Assembly (NCBI RefSeq): GCF_013404075.1
Contig: NZ_JACBJQ010000041.1
Coordinates: 1 to 50,159, forward strand
DNA: 50,159 nucleotides
Reading direction: 5' to 3'
Source of the DNA: Mycolicibacterium vinylchloridicum
Lineage (GTDB): Bacteria; Actinomycetota; Actinomycetes; Mycobacteriales; Mycobacteriaceae
Shown piece after piece: positions 16,530-24,135 of this stretch. Positions within the stretch are counted from its first letter, which is position 1, and every line of letters starts with the position of its first letter. Below the pieces are notes generated by a model that was not told the DNA's origin, did not search any database, and was given only the letters and a program-made list of their open reading frames with translations. The position numbers and the translations under genes are program-made.

Positions 16530-17597
16530 TCACTCGAAAAGGCCGGATTGACCGAGCCCGCTGGCCCGCGGCGGTGGAACCATACCCAGGTGGGTCCAGG
16601 CTAGCGGCGTCGCAACGCGCCCGCGGGGAGTCCGCGCGATCATGCCCGCCCGGACCAGGAACGGCTCGCACACCTCCTCGACGGTGGTGGCTTCTTCCCC
16701 CACCGCCACGGCCAGCGTGGACACGCCGACCGGACCGCCGCCGAAGCTCTTGGTCAGCGCTGTGAGCACCGCGCGATCGAGCCGGTCCAGGCCGAGTTCG
16801 TCGACGTCGTAGACCGCCAACGCCGCCTTGGCGATATCGCGGGTGATCACGCCGTCGGCGCGCACTTCGGCGTAGTCGCGCACGCGCCGCAACAGCCGGT
16901 TGGCGATACGCGGCGTCCCCCGTGAGCGGCGGGCGATCTCGGACCCGGCCTCGGCGCCCAGCTCGATGCCCAGGATTCCCGCCGAACGGGCCAGCACTCG
17001 CTCCAGCTCGGGCGGCTCGTAGAAGTCCATGTGCGCGGTGAACCCGAAGCGGTCGCGCAGCGGCCCGGTCAGCGCACCGGACCGGGTGGTGGCACCGACC
17101 AGGGTGAAGGGTGCGACCTCGAGCGGGATCGACGTCGCCCCAGGGCCTTTGCCGACCACGACGTCGACGCGGAAATCCTCCATCGCCAGGTACAGCATCT
17201 CCTCAGCGGGCCGCGCGATGCGATGGATCTCGTCGATGAACAACACGTCGTGCTCGACGAGGTTGGACAGCATGGCGGCCAGGTCGCCGGCCCGCTCGAG
17301 TGCCGGACCGGAGGTGACGCGCAGCGACGAACCGAGTTCGGCGGCGATGATCATCGCCAGCGAGGTCTTGCCCAGCCCCGGCGGGCCGGACAGCAGGATG
17401 TGATCCGGTGTGCCGCCGCGGTTCTTGGCGCCCTCGAGGACCAGCTGCAACTGTTCGCGCACCCGGGGCTGGCCGATGAACTCACGCAGTGAGCGGGGCC
17501 GCAGGCTGGCATCGATGTCGCCTTCGCCGACGGTCAGCGCGGGCGAGACATCGCGCTCGAGTTCCTCGTCCTCGTCGGCTCCCTCGAACCTGCTCAT
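16530..17597 (-). CDS. ruvB: Holliday junction DNA helicase RuvB
   Basis: 355 residues, full length. AAA+ motor that drives branch migration with RuvA. Walker A is GPPGLGKTS, Walker B is LFIDEIHR, and the sensor region is VGATTRSG. The arginine-finger region is GPLRDRFGF, and a C-terminal winged helix follows (PFLVRAGMIARTPRGR). Third gene of ruvC-ruvA-ruvB; its start overlaps the ruvA stop by 4 bp. Expected to be DNA-damage inducible through the SOS box in front of ruvC. Confidence 0.97.
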   Translation of the reverse strand: MSRFEGADEDEELERDVSPALTVGEGDIDASLRPRSLREFIGQPRVREQLQLVLEGAKNRGGTPDHILLSGPPGLGKTSLAMIIAAELGSSLRVTSGPALERAGDLAAMLSNLVEHDVLFIDEIHRIARPAEEMLYLAMEDFRVDVVVGKGPGATSIPLEVAPFTLVGATTRSGALTGPLRDRFGFTAHMDFYEPPELERVLARSAGILGIELGAEAGSEIARRSRGTPRIANRLLRRVRDYAEVRADGVITRDIAKAALAVYDVDELGLDRLDRAVLTALTKSFGGGPVGVSTLAVAVGEEATTVEEVCEPFLVRAGMIARTPRGRVATPLAWTHLGMVPPPRASGLGQSGLFE

Positions 17598-18184
17598 TTC
17601 TTACCCAGCATGGACAGCGCCGCGCGCAGCGCGCTCTGCGTGGTGGCATCCGGGTCACCGGCGAGTACCTTGTCGGTGGCTTCTTCGGCTTGTTTGGCCG
17701 CAAAGCCAAGTCCGACAAGGGCTTCCACGACGGGGGCGCGCACGGCATGCCCGGTTGCCGCGGCCGCACCCGCGCCGGAGGAGACCGAGCCGATCTTGTC
17801 ACGCAGTTCCAGCACCATCCGCTCGGCGCCACGCTTGCCGATACCGGGCACCCGCGTCAAGGCCGTGACATCGCCGTCGGCGAGCGCCTGGCGCAGCGCG
17901 TTCGCGTCGTACACGGCCAGCGTCGCCAGCGCGATCTTCGGGCCGACACCCGACACCCCGAGCAGGGTGGTGAACAGGTCGCGAGACTCGGAATCGGCGA
18001 AGCCGTAGAGCGTCTGGGAGTCCTCGCGCACGATCATCGCGGTGATCAGCCGGGCCTCGGTGCCGCGGCGCAGCGTCGCCAGCGTCGATGGGGTGGTCAT
18101 GATCTTGTAGCCGACGCCGGCGGCCTCGATGACGACGTGGTCGAGCGCGATGTCGAGCACGTCGCCGCGTACCGACGCGATCAC
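17594..18184 (-). CDS. ruvA: Holliday junction branch migration protein RuvA
   Basis: 196 residues. The N-terminal OB fold (MIASVRGDVLDIALDHVVIEAAGVGYKI) and two helix-hairpin-helix motifs (LLGVSGVGPKIALATL and LTRVPGIGKRGAERMVLEL) bind the four-way junction. The C-terminal RuvB-binding domain (VVEALVGLGFAAKQAEEA) follows a short Ala-rich linker. Overlaps ruvC and ruvB by 4 bp each. Confidence 0.97.
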   Translation of the reverse strand: MIASVRGDVLDIALDHVVIEAAGVGYKIMTTPSTLATLRRGTEARLITAMIVREDSQTLYGFADSESRDLFTTLLGVSGVGPKIALATLAVYDANALRQALADGDVTALTRVPGIGKRGAERMVLELRDKIGSVSSGAGAAAATGHAVRAPVVEALVGLGFAAKQAEEATDKVLAGDPDATTQSALRAALSMLGKK

Positions 18185-18738
18185 GCGCGGGCCGCCTTCA
18201 GCCGGGCCTGATACGCCCGCTTCTGCTCGGCGGCCATCGCCTCCGCCTGCGCCATCCGGGCGATCATCGGGGCGCGCCAGCAGTGGCAGATCGCCAGGGC
18301 CAGGGCGTCGGCGGCGTCGGCGGGTGTCGGCTTCTGCTGCAACTGCAGGATCCGGGTGACCATCGTGGTGACCTGCGCCTTGTCCGCCCGGCCGTTGCCG
18401 GTGACTGCGGCCTTGACCTCGCTGGGGGTGTGGAAATGCACGTCGATGTCGCGGCGGGCAGCAGCCAGCGCGATCACCCCGGCGGCCTGGGCGGTACCCA
18501 TGGCGGTGTTCGCGTTCTGATTGGCGAAGACGCGTTCGATCGCGATCACGTCGGGCAGGTGGGTGTCCATCCAGTGGTCGACGGTATCGCTGATCGTCAT
18601 CAGCCTGCGTTGCAGGGGCTCATCGGCCGGGGTGCGCACCACGTCGACGTCCAGCGCGATGACTTGGCGGCCGCCCCGGCTTTCGATCATCGAGAGACCG
18701 CAGCGCGTCAAGCCGGGGTCGACACCCATCACCCGCAC
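18181..18738 (-). CDS. ruvC: Crossover junction endodeoxyribonuclease RuvC
   Basis: 185 residues. Resolves Holliday junctions by paired nicks. The catalytic acid Asp7 lies in MRVMGVDPGLTRCG. The second acidic residue is in VIAIERVFANQN, and further acids near the C-terminal DAADALALAICH complete the metal site. First gene of the ruvCAB operon; the SOS box lies 19-34 bp upstream of its start. Confidence 0.97.
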   Translation of the reverse strand: MRVMGVDPGLTRCGLSMIESRGGRQVIALDVDVVRTPADEPLQRRLMTISDTVDHWMDTHLPDVIAIERVFANQNANTAMGTAQAAGVIALAAARRDIDVHFHTPSEVKAAVTGNGRADKAQVTTMVTRILQLQQKPTPADAADALALAICHCWRAPMIARMAQAEAMAAEQKRAYQARLKAARA

Positions 18739-18756
18739 GGATCACCTCTTTTCGCT

Positions 18757-18772
18757 ACGAACAGTTGTTCGA
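18757..18772. promoter_or_regulatory. LexA binding site (SOS box) of the ruvCAB operon
   Basis: ACGAAC-AGTT-GTTCGA matches the mycobacterial LexA consensus TCGAAC-N4-GTTCGA at 11 of 12 defined bases. It lies 19-34 bp before the ruvC start. The ruv genes are well-known SOS targets, so function is likely. It is 61-76 bp upstream of the divergent cupin gene and might also affect that promoter. Confidence 0.88.
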
Positions 18773-18832
18773 TCACAGTAGCGGGCCGCGCAGACAGGAT
18801 CGGTCAGGACACGCGGTGGCTATCGTCAGTTC

Positions 18833-19282
18833 ATGGGCGGCTCCGACGCATTCCATCCTGACCTGTCCGACGGCCGGCCGGTGCGCCACCGGGTGCACCA
18901 CGTCAAGGCTGACCAACTCGACGGCGGAACCTCCCAGACCGGCGGCATGCATCGATTCGCCGCGATCAGTGGCGCTAGCGTCGGCTCCGAGAAGCTGTGG
19001 ATGGGCGAGACGCATGTCGGGCCCGGGGTGACGTCGGAGAATCATCACCACGGCGACTCGGAAACAGCGATTTTCGTGCGCAGCGGCCACCCCGAGTTCG
19101 TCTTTCACGACGGCGTGCAGGAGGTGCGCATCAGTACCGAGCCGGGCGACTACATCTTCGTACCACCCAATCTGCCGCACCGGGAAGAGAATCCGGACCC
19201 CGACGAGCCCGCCGTCGTCGTGATCGCGCGCAGCACGCAGGAGGCGATCGTGGTCAATCTGGATCGGCTCTACCCGCTGTGA
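18833..19282 (+). CDS. Cupin-domain protein
   Basis: 149 residues forming one cupin barrel. Motif 1 is GPGVTSENHHHGDSETAIFVRSG (His cluster plus Glu as metal ligands) and motif 2 is PGDYIFVPPNLPHREENP. A metal-binding, small-molecule role is likely; the substrate is unknown. The stop overlaps the GTG start of the next TetR gene (GTGA), so the two are co-translated; the cupin may act on the ligand the regulator senses. Confidence 0.85.
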   Translation: MGGSDAFHPDLSDGRPVRHRVHHVKADQLDGGTSQTGGMHRFAAISGASVGSEKLWMGETHVGPGVTSENHHHGDSETAIFVRSGHPEFVFHDGVQEVRISTEPGDYIFVPPNLPHREENPDPDEPAVVVIARSTQEAIVVNLDRLYPL

Positions 19283-19872
19283 GCGTCGAGGACACCGCAC
19301 CGCCCAAACCAGGACGGCCGCGCAGCGAGCAGTCCCGCTCGGCGGTGCTCCGTGCAACCTCGGAGTTGTTGCACGAGATCGGGTTACGGACGATGACCAC
19401 CGAACAGATCGCGGCTCGCAGCGGGTCCAGCAAGGCGACGATCTACAAGTGGTGGCCGAACAAATATGCCGTCGCCGTCGATGCGTTCTTCTCGGAGATG
19501 CAGACCGACTCCCCCGACCCCGACACCGGTTCGGCCCGGGGAGACTTCACGCTGTGGTTGCGTGGGTTGTGCCACTTCTACAGCGGCCCCAGCGGACGGG
19601 TGTTCGCGCAGTTGATCGGTGAGGCCCAGTTCGACCCGGACGTGGCCGACATCCTGCGCGACGGGCTGATCCGGTCACGGCGCGCGGCGCTGGAGGCGGT
19701 CTGGGACCGCGGGGTGGCCCGCGGCGACCTGCGCGCCGACGTCGACCGCGACATCGCGATCGACCTGATCATCGGGCCCGCGCTGTACCGGTTGATGACG
19801 AGTCGCGGCGCGCTGGACGACACCGCCGCCGACGCCATCGTCGACGCGGCCATCCGCGGGCTGTCGCGGTGA
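19279..19872 (+). CDS. TetR-family transcriptional regulator
   Basis: 197 residues from GTG 19279. The helix-turn-helix is at about 20-65 (VLRATSELLHEIGLRTMTTEQIAARSGSSKATIYKWWPNKYAVAVDAFF), with a TetR_C-type C-terminal domain (FAQLIGEAQFDPDVADILRDGLI, IIGPALYRLM). Coupled by a 4-bp overlap to the cupin gene. The nearest palindrome is AAACTG-N6-CAGTTT at 19928-19945, between its stop and the secreted protein gene. Confidence 0.87.
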   Translation: MSVEDTAPPKPGRPRSEQSRSAVLRATSELLHEIGLRTMTTEQIAARSGSSKATIYKWWPNKYAVAVDAFFSEMQTDSPDPDTGSARGDFTLWLRGLCHFYSGPSGRVFAQLIGEAQFDPDVADILRDGLIRSRRAALEAVWDRGVARGDLRADVDRDIAIDLIIGPALYRLMTSRGALDDTAADAIVDAAIRGLSR

Positions 19873-19927
19873 GCGAACTCACCGCCGGGCGGGACTAATC
19901 GGGCGCCTGCCAGCGCTGCACATTTCG

Positions 19928-19945
19928 AAACTGTACGTTCAGTTT
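19928..19945. promoter_or_regulatory. Inverted repeat before the small secreted protein gene
   Basis: AAACTG-TACGTT-CAGTTT, 6-bp arms around a centre that itself contains ACGT. It overlaps the probable promoter region 15 bp upstream of the start at 19960 and lies 56 bp after the TetR stop. A TetR operator is the simplest reading. Confidence 0.58.
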
Positions 19946-19959
19946 TGAAGGAGTTCATC

Positions 19960-20217
19960 ATGAAGACCAACCTTGGTCTGCTCGCCGGCGCCCTTGCCGC
20001 CGGGGTCAGCATCGCCATCGCCGCCCCTGCGGCCGCCGCGGCGGGCGACCCGCACCTTGTCTGCACCGCCGTCAGCGACGGCAACAGCCAGTGCGAGACG
20101 CCGGGCAACGCCCAGCTCACCGCCTCCCCGCAGGACGTCCCGTACCCGACGTTGTATCCGTTCCTGCTCGGCGGTGGGCTGATCTTCCACAACGGGGGCG
20201 GTCACGGCATGCGCTGA
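19960..20217 (+). CDS. Small secreted protein of unknown function
   Basis: 85 residues. MKTNLGLLAGALAAGVSIAIAAPAAAAAGDP is a Sec signal peptide with a likely cleavage after the Ala run. The mature part is about 55 residues with two cysteines (LVCTAVSDGNSQC) that could form a disulfide, and a Gly-rich tail (GGGLIFHNGGGHGMR). AAGGAG lies 9 bp before the ATG. No family recognised; similar short exported proteins are typical of mycobacteria. Confidence 0.8.
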   Translation: MKTNLGLLAGALAAGVSIAIAAPAAAAAGDPHLVCTAVSDGNSQCETPGNAQLTASPQDVPYPTLYPFLLGGGLIFHNGGGHGMR

Positions 20218-20220
20218 GGT

Positions 20221-20541
20221 TCAAGCCTCGGCGTTGAACCGGGTCAGCGTGCCTTCCCGCGCTGACCGAGCGAGTTCCTCGATCCGCGCGCCGGAGCGCT
20301 TCCAGCCCTTCACCTTTTCGCTGCCGACCTTGGTTCCGTCGCGGGTGATCTCGATGGTCCACGCGGCACCAAGCCACTTGGACGCCAACCAGAACGGCCA
20401 CATCTGCATGAACGGCAGCACGATCAGGAAGATCAGGGCGTCCAGCGTGGCGAAGCCCGATTCCCAGGGAATCGTCTTCCACCACCACCGGCGGATCGAC
20501 CAATTGATGCCGTCTGGGTCAGTCACCGTCAGCTGAGACAT
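20221..20541 (-). CDS. Small membrane-associated protein of unknown function
   Basis: 106 residues. One or two hydrophobic segments lie near 28-55 (GFATLDALIFLIVLPFMQMWPFWLASKWLG). A basic C-terminal part (TRDGTKVGSEKVKGWKRSGARIEELARSAREG) follows. The ATG at 20541 has a perfect GGAGGTGA four bases upstream, which fixes the start. It converges with the secreted protein gene with only 3 bp between stops. Function unknown. Confidence 0.75.
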   Translation of the reverse strand: MSQLTVTDPDGINWSIRRWWWKTIPWESGFATLDALIFLIVLPFMQMWPFWLASKWLGAAWTIEITRDGTKVGSEKVKGWKRSGARIEELARSAREGTLTRFNAEA

Positions 20542-20583
20542 CGTCACCTCCGATTCGTTGCCCGCAGCGTACGGTTCCCGTCC

Positions 20584-22572
20584 ATGGGTACGGACAATTC
20601 CCGCACAGTACGAAGCTTTTGCCGGGTGTGCCCGTCGGTGTGCGGCATTCGTGTCGACATCGAGGGCGACCAGGTGGTAGCCGTCCACGGTGACCGGGAG
20701 AATCCGTTCTCGCGCGGCTATACCTGCCCCAAGGGCCGCGCGCTGCCGCTGATCCACCACCACCCGGATCGGCTCGAGCGGCCGATGCTGCGTGTCGGTG
20801 GCGAGCTGACCGAAACCAGCTGGCAGGCATGCCTGGACGACCTCGGCACCCGCCTACGCGGCATCATCACCGAGCACGGACCCGCCGCGGTCGCCGTCAA
20901 CTTCGGCACCGGTATCGGGATGGACGCCGCGGGTTACCGCATCGCCGAGGCGTTGCACCGCGCGATCGGAACGCCGGCGAAGTTCAGTCCCCTGACCATC
21001 GACGGCACCGCGAAGGTTCTGGTCGCTGAACTGATGGGCGGCTCTGCCGCGCTGACCGGGCGCCCCGACTACGAAAACGCTCGACTAGTCATCCTGATCG
21101 GCAGCAATCCCGTTGTCTCCCACGGTCACACAGTGTGTATGCCGAACCCGCGCGGTCTGTTCCGCGATCTCGCCGGCCGGGCGCAACTCTGGGTCGTGGA
21201 TCCGCGCCGCACGGAGACCGCACGGCTGGCGACCCGCCACCTGGCACCGCGGCCGGGCACCGATTACGCGGTACTGGGCTACCTGGTTCGCGAAATCCTG
21301 CGCGACGGTGGCGATGCGAGTGTCCCCGTTCAGGACCTCGACGTGCTGGCCGCCGCGGTCGACCCCTTCACCCAAGACCATGCCGCCGCCCTGGCCGATG
21401 TCGACGCGGGCGATCTCGGCGATCTTCTCGCCGCCGTCCGGCAGGCCGGGCGCATTGCGATCGATACCGGCACCGGTGTCACGATGTCGGCCAGTGCCAA
21501 TGTGACGCAATGGCTTTCGTGGGCATTGCTGACCCTCACCGGCTCGATGAACGAGCCAGGGGGTGAGTGGTTTCATCCGGGTTATGGCTATCAGCTCGAA
21601 GAGTTCGAGCTGCCGATCGCGCCCCCGGAGGGTAAGTCACGGCCGGGGCCGCGGAGCCGCCCGGACAGCAAGGCGTTCATGCGTGAATACCCGTGCGCCA
21701 CACTGCCCGACGAGATCGAGGCCGGCAACATCCGGGCGTTGCTCAACCTCGGCGGCAGCCTCCTCACCGGCTTTCCGGCCACGGACACTCTGCGGCCTGC
21801 ACTGGCCAAGCTCGAGGTGCTCGCCACCACCGAGATCCTGCCGACCGAGACGACAGCACTGTCCACCCACGTGCTGCCCACCAAGGGACAGCTCGAACGG
21901 CCCGACGTCACGCTGTGGGACTTCATGAGCACGCGGATCTCCGCTCAGCACACTGCGGCGATGATCGCTCCGATTGGTGAGCGCCGCTCGATGTGGTGGG
22001 TGCTCGCCGAGATCGGGGCACGCCTGGGGCACCAGATCGCCGACACCACGATGAGCGACGACGAGCTGCTGGCCAACCTCAACGCTGGGGGGCGCACCCG
22101 ATACGCCGACCTGGTCGCCACCGGATGGGCCGAGGCCGACCGGGAGTTGCCGGCGCCGTGGGTGCACCGCCATGTGGAGCGATTGGGTGGCTGGCGGATG
22201 GCTCCGCGGATCTTGGTCGACCAGTTGCACGCCCTGCGCCACCCGACCGGACCGGTGCTGGTGCCGCGCCGCCAATTGCGAAGGGTCAACGCACAATTGC
22301 AGTATCTCGGTGAGCAACCCGAGATACTGGTGAACCCCGATGACGCGGCGGCGGCCGGCATCGTCGACAACCAGAAACTGGTGGTACGTACCGAACACGG
22401 TGAAGTCACCGGCATCGCAACACTGGACCCAGAGATGCGCCGCGGGGTGGTGTCGGTGCCGCACGCGCACGTCGGGGCCAACGTGAACCTGTTGACGAGC
22501 AAGGACGATCTGGACCCACCGACGGGGATGACGCGCTACTCAGGGGTGCCGGTCAGCCTGCACCCGGCCTGA
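20584..22572 (+). CDS. Molybdopterin-dependent oxidoreductase, DMSO reductase family
   Basis: 662 residues. The N-terminal 4Fe-4S motif is C-x2-C-x3-C (CRVCPSVCG) with the fourth Cys in GYTCPKGRAL. The body holds bis-MGD contacts (GIGMDAAGYRIAEALHR, LIGSNPVVSHGH, VVDPRRTETA, LNLGGSLLTGFP). The C-terminal Molydop_binding barrel holds NPDDAAAAGIVDNQ and SVPHAHVGANVN. No twin-arginine signal is visible, so it is probably cytosolic. It stands alone, without electron-transfer subunits, so the substrate cannot be deduced. Its stop is 2 bp from the converging yebC stop. Confidence 0.87.
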   Translation: MGTDNSRTVRSFCRVCPSVCGIRVDIEGDQVVAVHGDRENPFSRGYTCPKGRALPLIHHHPDRLERPMLRVGGELTETSWQACLDDLGTRLRGIITEHGPAAVAVNFGTGIGMDAAGYRIAEALHRAIGTPAKFSPLTIDGTAKVLVAELMGGSAALTGRPDYENARLVILIGSNPVVSHGHTVCMPNPRGLFRDLAGRAQLWVVDPRRTETARLATRHLAPRPGTDYAVLGYLVREILRDGGDASVPVQDLDVLAAAVDPFTQDHAAALADVDAGDLGDLLAAVRQAGRIAIDTGTGVTMSASANVTQWLSWALLTLTGSMNEPGGEWFHPGYGYQLEEFELPIAPPEGKSRPGPRSRPDSKAFMREYPCATLPDEIEAGNIRALLNLGGSLLTGFPATDTLRPALAKLEVLATTEILPTETTALSTHVLPTKGQLERPDVTLWDFMSTRISAQHTAAMIAPIGERRSMWWVLAEIGARLGHQIADTTMSDDELLANLNAGGRTRYADLVATGWAEADRELPAPWVHRHVERLGGWRMAPRILVDQLHALRHPTGPVLVPRRQLRRVNAQLQYLGEQPEILVNPDDAAAAGIVDNQKLVVRTEHGEVTGIATLDPEMRRGVVSVPHAHVGANVNLLTSKDDLDPPTGMTRYSGVPVSLHPA

Positions 22573-22574
22573 GG

Positions 22575-23330
22575 TCAGTCGTCCTCGAGCTGCGCCAGGA
22601 CTTCGTCGGAGATGTCGGCGTTGGTGTACACGTCCTGCACGTCGTCGCTGTCCTCCAGCGCGTCGACGAGCTTCATGATCTTGCGGGCGCCGTCGGCGTC
22701 CAGCGGGACCGTCACCGACGCCTGGAAGCCTGCCTCGGCAGAGTCGTAGTCGATACCGGCGTCCACCAGCGCGGTGCGCACCGCGACCAGATCGGTCGGT
22801 TCGGAGATCACCTCGAAGCTGTCGCCGAGATCGTTGACCTCTTCGGCCCCGGCATCCAGCACGGCCATCAGGACGTCGTCCTCGGAGAGGTCGTTTTTCT
22901 CCAAGGTCACCACGCCCTTGCGGGAGAACAGGTAGGACACTGAGCCGGGGTCGGCCATGTTGCCGCCGTTGCGGGTCATCGCGACCCGGACCTCGCCGGC
23001 GGCGCGGTTGCGGTTGTCGGTCAGGCACTCGATGAGCACGGCGACACCGTTGGGTCCGTAGCCCTCGTAGGTGATGTTCTGCCAGTCGGCGCCGCCGGCT
23101 TCCTCGCCGCCGCCGCGCTTGCGGGCCCGCTCGATGTTGTCGTTGGGCACCGAGGACTTCTTGGCCTTCTGGATGGCGTCGTACAGGGTCGGGTTACCGG
23201 CCGGGTCGCCGCCGCCGACGCGTGCCGCAACTTCGATGTTCTTGATGAGCTTGGCGAACATCTTGCCGCGCTTGGCGTCGATGACGGCCTTCTTGTGCTT
23301 GGTGGTAGCCCACTTGGAATGGCCGCTCAT
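22575..23330 (-). CDS. YebC/PmpR family transcriptional regulator
   Basis: 251 residues. The start MSGHSKWATTKHKKAVIDAKRGKMFAKLIKNIEVAAR is the universal YebC N-terminus, and PSVSYLF-type core (DPGSVSYLFSRKGVV) and GYGPNGVA follow. Family members are described as DNA-binding regulators, and recent work links several to translation of proline-rich stretches. Equivalent of M. tuberculosis Rv2603c, next to the pdx genes there; here five genes have been set between them. Confidence 0.94.
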   Translation of the reverse strand: MSGHSKWATTKHKKAVIDAKRGKMFAKLIKNIEVAARVGGGDPAGNPTLYDAIQKAKKSSVPNDNIERARKRGGGEEAGGADWQNITYEGYGPNGVAVLIECLTDNRNRAAGEVRVAMTRNGGNMADPGSVSYLFSRKGVVTLEKNDLSEDDVLMAVLDAGAEEVNDLGDSFEVISEPTDLVAVRTALVDAGIDYDSAEAGFQASVTVPLDADGARKIMKLVDALEDSDDVQDVYTNADISDEVLAQLEDD

Positions 23331-23482
23331 CGGGTTCTTCTCCGTACTTGAAGTTCTGGCGTAACCCGACGAGTCTACTGGTCGGTGCACCTCTCCCCGG
23401 TAGACGAGGGCAGGCAACGCCGAACGTGGGCCTTCTCGAGGAAAGTCGAGCGCGTATTCGACGACGGCCCGCACGCTCGGCG

Positions 23483-24082
23483 CTAGACCCGCAGGTCGCC
23501 GTCGACGTAGCGCTGCAGGTTCGGCGCGACAGCTGCGACGATCTCGTCGTCGGTCAGCGACGCCACGGGTTCGATGTGCCAGATGTAGCGCATCATCGCC
23601 AGGCCCATGATCTGCGAGGAGATCAGGCCGCTGCGCTTGCGCCGATCGGCCTCGTCGGCACCGAGCTGCGACACCCCCATCAGCTGGCCCTCGACGACGC
23701 GACGCAGTTTCTCGCGGGTGCTCGGCTCGTGCGCGGCAGTCTGCAGCACGGCCCGCAGGATCGGGCCGATCTCGTCGTCCGCCCAGGCGCTGAGCATGAG
23801 CCGCAATAGTGCGCTGCCCAGCTCCGGCACTGGTGTCGTCCACGTTTTCGCGACGTTCTCCAGCCAGCGCTGCGGAGGATTGGTGGCCGCGTCGAGCAGG
23901 CCCTCCTTGGACCCGAAGTAGTGATACACCAGCGCCGGATCGACCTCGGCGGCGCGAGCCACCGCCCTGATAGTGGTGCCCGCCGACCCGTGCTCGGCGA
24001 ACTCGCCGCGTGCGGCGTCAAGGATCCGAGCCGCCAGCACCCCCTTCTCGTCACGGGGTCCCGGGGGCATGTTCTTCGACAC
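23483..24082 (-). CDS. TetR-family transcriptional regulator
   Basis: 199 residues. The helix-turn-helix is at about 18-62 (ARILDAARGEFAEHGSAGTTIRAVARAAEVDPALVYHYFGSKEGLLDAA), followed by a TetR C-terminal domain with MGLAMMRYIWHIEPVASL. Divergent from the CocE-type hydrolase, with a strong palindrome between them at 24112-24131. It is therefore the likely repressor of both itself and the hydrolase. Confidence 0.9.
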   Translation of the reverse strand: MSKNMPPGPRDEKGVLAARILDAARGEFAEHGSAGTTIRAVARAAEVDPALVYHYFGSKEGLLDAATNPPQRWLENVAKTWTTPVPELGSALLRLMLSAWADDEIGPILRAVLQTAAHEPSTREKLRRVVEGQLMGVSQLGADEADRRKRSGLISSQIMGLAMMRYIWHIEPVASLTDDEIVAAVAPNLQRYVDGDLRV

Positions 24083-24111
24083 AGGATGAGCCTAACAAAA
24101 GTTTCTCGTTG

Positions 24112-24131
24112 CGTTGAGACTAATCTCAACG
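24112..24131. promoter_or_regulatory. TetR operator between regulator and hydrolase
   Basis: CGTTGAGA-CTAA-TCTCAACG: perfect 8-bp arms with a 4-bp centre in the 53-bp divergent gap. It starts 30 bp from the TetR start and ends 4 bp before the hydrolase GTG. Size and place are as expected for local TetR control of both promoters. Confidence 0.78.
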
Positions 24132-24135
24132 TACC

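Noticed and set aside
23373..23405. Imperfect inverted repeat GTCTACTGG/CCGGTAGAC upstream of yebC
   Set aside because: One mismatch in nine pairs with a 15-nt loop and no supporting context.
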